From positions 1,364,001 through 1,428,000 of the forward strand of contig JANQRU010000004.1 in assembly GCA_028284415.1 (NCBI GenBank): DNA of 64,000 bases, written 5' to 3'. Positions 61,369 to 64,000 of the stretch are shown piece by piece (the first letter of the stretch is position 1; the number at the start of each line of letters is the position of its first letter). Origin of the DNA: Pyrinomonadaceae bacterium. GTDB taxonomy: Bacteria; Acidobacteriota; Blastocatellia; Pyrinomonadales; Pyrinomonadaceae. A program made the position numbers and the translations under genes. The notes below the pieces were generated by a model. It ran no database searches. It had not been told where the DNA came from and was given only the letters and a program-made list of their open reading frames with translations.

Positions 61369-63126
61369 TCAATTCCACTTAACCTCAAATAGTGAAACGG
61401 GTTGAACGCGATTTTTTACCTGAATAGGTTCCCGTTTTTTTATTCTCAAAGGTTCATTACAAGCTTTTGCGGTATCTTCGCTAATTAAAATTTCACCGCC
61501 TTTTGATGATGATTCAAGACGAGAAGCTAGATTTACGGTATCGCCGATAGCTGTGTACTCGGAACGTCTCTCTGAGCCAATATAACCGATTGTTGCAACT
61601 CCCGTATGCAGACCAATTCCGACGGAAACCTCTTGAAAACCCTCGATTCTCAATTGCTTGTTCAATTCCTGCACGCGTTTTTGCATTGCAATCGCCGTTT
61701 TAACGGCATTATCTGCATCTTGTGGCGAAGCCTTCGGTGCTCCAAAGAGTGCCATTAAGCCATCACCTAGATATTTATCAAGCGTTCCACCGTGTTCAAA
61801 AATAATTTCAGACATTGCTGAAAAATAACGATTGAGCAATCCGACAACCTTTTCGGGGTTTTCATTTTCGGAGAGCGAGGTAAATCCGCGTATGTCTGCG
61901 AAAAGTACCGTAATGGTTTCGTTTGCTCCGCCAAGCCTAAAAGAATCAGGATGTTCTAGAAGTTGTTTGACGACATATTCAGGCATAAAGCGCGAATAGT
62001 TTGCACGAGCAACTTCTTCTCTCGCAAGGCGTCTGTGTCCTTTGATTGTTTCGACGGCAACTGCGGTCTGAGCCGCAACTGCACTGATTAATTCCAGATC
62101 GTCCTGACTAAATGTTGCAAACGGATCAAGTCTATCTGCATATACAACCCCATGAACATTTGATTCAGTTATCAAAGGGGCACAAATTGTTGAGCGTACG
62201 CCTTGTGCAACGATTGATTCAGCACCCGAAAATTCTGCATCAGCTTTTGCATCTTGTGAAAGGAGAGCGACCTTCTCACGCATAACTTTTTGCGTAATCG
62301 TCCGGCTAATTGTCAATTTTTCCAAGTCTTCACGACTCGAATCTCTAGCTTTGGCAGCAACGGTGTAAAGACTGTAATCCAGAATTTTTCCGTCAAGCGT
62401 TTCATCGGCTAATAAAGCGACTACTCTATCTGCCGGTGTAACACGGAAAATCAAATCCGTTGCCTTTTCAAAAATCTTTTCTAAATCAAATACTGTGCCA
62501 AGAGCCTTACTCATTTCGTAGAGCATTTCTAAAATTTGTGCTTTACGGCGAAGCTCTTTTATCTCTTCAGGAGTGGCAAGCCCCTTAATATCGTTTGGAG
62601 TTAAATACTCCTTGACCGAAGACGTTTTTGCACTTTTTTCGATTATTTCATTACCTGAAATAACCATTTGCGTATTGCCCAAGGGCTTCTCATCAAAATC
62701 TACTCCCGAAGAAGGAATTTCTGTAATTCCTTTGTGAACTTCCGAAGCTTGCGGAACGAAGTTTTGAGCCGCTTCCTGAGGTGTCGGAATTCTCTGAGCC
62801 TGTGTATGGGTCGCCTTTTCAAACGTAAGCTGGCTTGTACCGATCGTAATCTTATCACCCGGATTTAAGGTTTTTTCCAAAACAGGCTCGCCATTGACAT
62901 AAACTTTATTGACGCTTCTTTTTATTTCACCACTGTCAAAATAACCATCAATAATCGTAAAACTCAGAGCATCTGTTCGAATATGTGCATGGCGTCGGGA
63001 AACTCTCCGATCATTTAAAATGATGTCATTGCCCTTGGCTCTGCCAATCATATAAGTCGAATTAGGAAGCAGATTTAGCTCCCAAGTTTTCCCGTTAGCT
63101 TCAGTGATTTTTAGTATTGCACTCAC
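61369..63126 (-). CDS. FHA-GAF-class III adenylate cyclase
   Basis: 585 aa. FHA domain at ~20-95 (YMIGRAKGNDIILNDRRVSRRHAHIR), a GAF domain at ~200-350 (ATDLIFRVTPADRVVALLADETLDG, STICAPLITESNVHGVVYADRLDPFATFSQDDLELIS) and a C-terminal nucleotide cyclase at ~405-585: metal Asp in VLFADIRGFTSL and YLGDGLMALFG, Lys in LDKYLGDG and Asp in IGDTVNLASRLE, the adenine-specific pair. So it should make cAMP, with FHA binding phosphothreonine. Upstream of mreB, in the same direction. Confidence 0.93.
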   Translation of the reverse strand: MSAILKITEANGKTWELNLLPNSTYMIGRAKGNDIILNDRRVSRRHAHIRTDALSFTIIDGYFDSGEIKRSVNKVYVNGEPVLEKTLNPGDKITIGTSQLTFEKATHTQAQRIPTPQEAAQNFVPQASEVHKGITEIPSSGVDFDEKPLGNTQMVISGNEIIEKSAKTSSVKEYLTPNDIKGLATPEEIKELRRKAQILEMLYEMSKALGTVFDLEKIFEKATDLIFRVTPADRVVALLADETLDGKILDYSLYTVAAKARDSSREDLEKLTISRTITQKVMREKVALLSQDAKADAEFSGAESIVAQGVRSTICAPLITESNVHGVVYADRLDPFATFSQDDLELISAVAAQTAVAVETIKGHRRLAREEVARANYSRFMPEYVVKQLLEHPDSFRLGGANETITVLFADIRGFTSLSENENPEKVVGLLNRYFSAMSEIIFEHGGTLDKYLGDGLMALFGAPKASPQDADNAVKTAIAMQKRVQELNKQLRIEGFQEVSVGIGLHTGVATIGYIGSERRSEYTAIGDTVNLASRLESSSKGGEILISEDTAKACNEPLRIKKREPIQVKNRVQPVSLFEVKWN

Positions 63127-63227
63127 GTTTAAAACTTATCTTAAAATAGTAATTTGATATTTATTAATTTTATTCTGACTATTATTATTTAACAAATAAT
63201 ATTTATCAATTAAGCTACTGCAACTTT

Positions 63228-64000
63228 ATGATTTACTTCGATAATAACGCTACTACACAAATCGCTCCCGAAGTTTTTGAGGCGATGAAGCCTTTTCTGA
63301 CTGAGTTTTACGGCAATCCTTCTTCGGCTTATTCCTTTTCAAAACATACGAAACAAGCCATCGAAAGTTCACGCGAAAACGTTGCTAAATTATTAGGTGC
63401 AAATTCTACTTCAGAGATAGTTTTTACCTCCGGCGGAACGGAAAGTGACAACTGGGCAATCTTCGGCTCACTTGAAGAAAACCGCGATAAAACTCACGTT
63501 ATAACAACTCGCGTTGAACATGAAGCAGTTCGAAAAGTCTGCGAAAAATTAGAAGCTAATGGTTTTCAAATAACTTGGCTAGACGTTGATGAAAACGGTC
63601 TTCTAAATTTAGACGATTTGCGAAACGCTTTGGACGAAAATGTTGCGATAGTTTCAATAATGCTTGCCAATAATGAAACGGGCGTTTTATTTCCTGTCAA
63701 AGAAGCGGCTGAAATTGTCAAAGAACATTCAAACGCAATGTTCCATGTCGATGGTGTAAATGCTGTCGGAAAAATTCCTGTGGATTTAAGAAATACCGAA
63801 ATCGACCTTTTTTCCATTTCGGGACACAAATTTCACGCTCCGAAAGGAATCGGGGCTTTGTATGTCCGCGAAAGTGTTCGACTGGCATCAAATTCAATTG
63901 GTGGCGGACAAGAACAGGGAAGACGAGCAGGAACCGAAGCGATTCATCAAATCGCAGGACTTGGCGAAGCTGCAAAATTAACAAAAAATTTACACCCGAT
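63228..64000 (+). CDS. Cysteine desulfurase, NifS-like (3' end outside window)
   Basis: PLP enzyme that moves sulfur from cysteine, for Fe-S clusters and other cofactors. Starts MIYFDNNATTQIAPEVFEAM; VFTSGGTESDNWAI gives the PLP-phosphate loop, RVEHEAVRKV the His, and SGHKFHAPKGIGALY the Schiff-base Lys. GGGQEQGRRAGTEAIHQIAGLGEAA follows before the window ends; the catalytic Cys loop is further on. 258 codons seen of about 380-390. If this genome uses selenocysteine, such an enzyme can also deliver selenium. Confidence 0.93.
   Translation, partial: MIYFDNNATTQIAPEVFEAMKPFLTEFYGNPSSAYSFSKHTKQAIESSRENVAKLLGANSTSEIVFTSGGTESDNWAIFGSLEENRDKTHVITTRVEHEAVRKVCEKLEANGFQITWLDVDENGLLNLDDLRNALDENVAIVSIMLANNETGVLFPVKEAAEIVKEHSNAMFHVDGVNAVGKIPVDLRNTEIDLFSISGHKFHAPKGIGALYVRESVRLASNSIGGGQEQGRRAGTEAIHQIAGLGEAAKLTKNLHP

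Overview
The window looks like a chromosome segment of a low-GC Acidobacteriota, probably Blastocatellia/Pyrinomonadales. This is inference from gene style: an OmpR-type winged helix joined to a TolB-like propeller, two tandem exported VWA proteins with Thr-Pro linkers, PqqD-type proteins, DUF5685 and DUF4112 proteins, and MreB beside an FHA-cyclase. No rRNA, tRNA, CRISPR array or intact insertion sequence was seen.

Layout. 0-7.3 kb: a one-component regulator, mpl, ribA, several small genes and three decayed gene copies. 7.6-15.9 kb: RRM RNA-binding protein, PBP4-type carboxypeptidase, HtrA protease, methyltransferase, HemW. 16-19.2 kb: purL and a DinB protein. 19.4-25.1 kb: a PqqD/Tat/Cys-rich protein, then thioredoxin-fold exported proteins, lipB, a lipoprotein and a PepSY membrane protein. 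25.1-31.8 kb: a defence island with a retron reverse transcriptase, a candidate msr-msd RNA, a SWIM-finger protein and a WGR/HEAT protein, matching the architecture I recall as type XIII retron. 31.9-45.1 kb: quinone oxidoreductase, nitrilase with AraC regulator, an S41 peptidase/HDxxH protein/beta-lactamase-family trio, an SDR, secreted proteins and two VWA proteins. 45.3-52 kb: serine recombinase, TetR with its operator, tandem ABM-domain protein, and a PerR peroxide regulon (perR, Prx, thioredoxin, katG; identical 15-bp PerR boxes before perR and katG). 52-64 kb: DUF5685 protein with an extreme Cys tail, DUF4112, HEAT-cyclophilin, cdaA-ybbR (c-di-AMP), site-2 protease, mreB, FHA-GAF-adenylate cyclase and the start of a cysteine desulfurase.

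The strongest leads are: (1) the retron with a recognisable RNA between its genes; (2) two genes with a single in-frame UGA, one exactly at the redox Cys of a SelL-related thioredoxin-fold protein and one in a tightly packed operon, both followed by a short hairpin at similar distance, suggesting selenocysteine; (3) a PqqD-like domain fused to an internal twin-arginine signal and a 14-Cys tail; (4) a 62-residue relic joining the two ends of RibA; (5) a family of heptamer/nonamer intergenic repeats that fold into hairpins.
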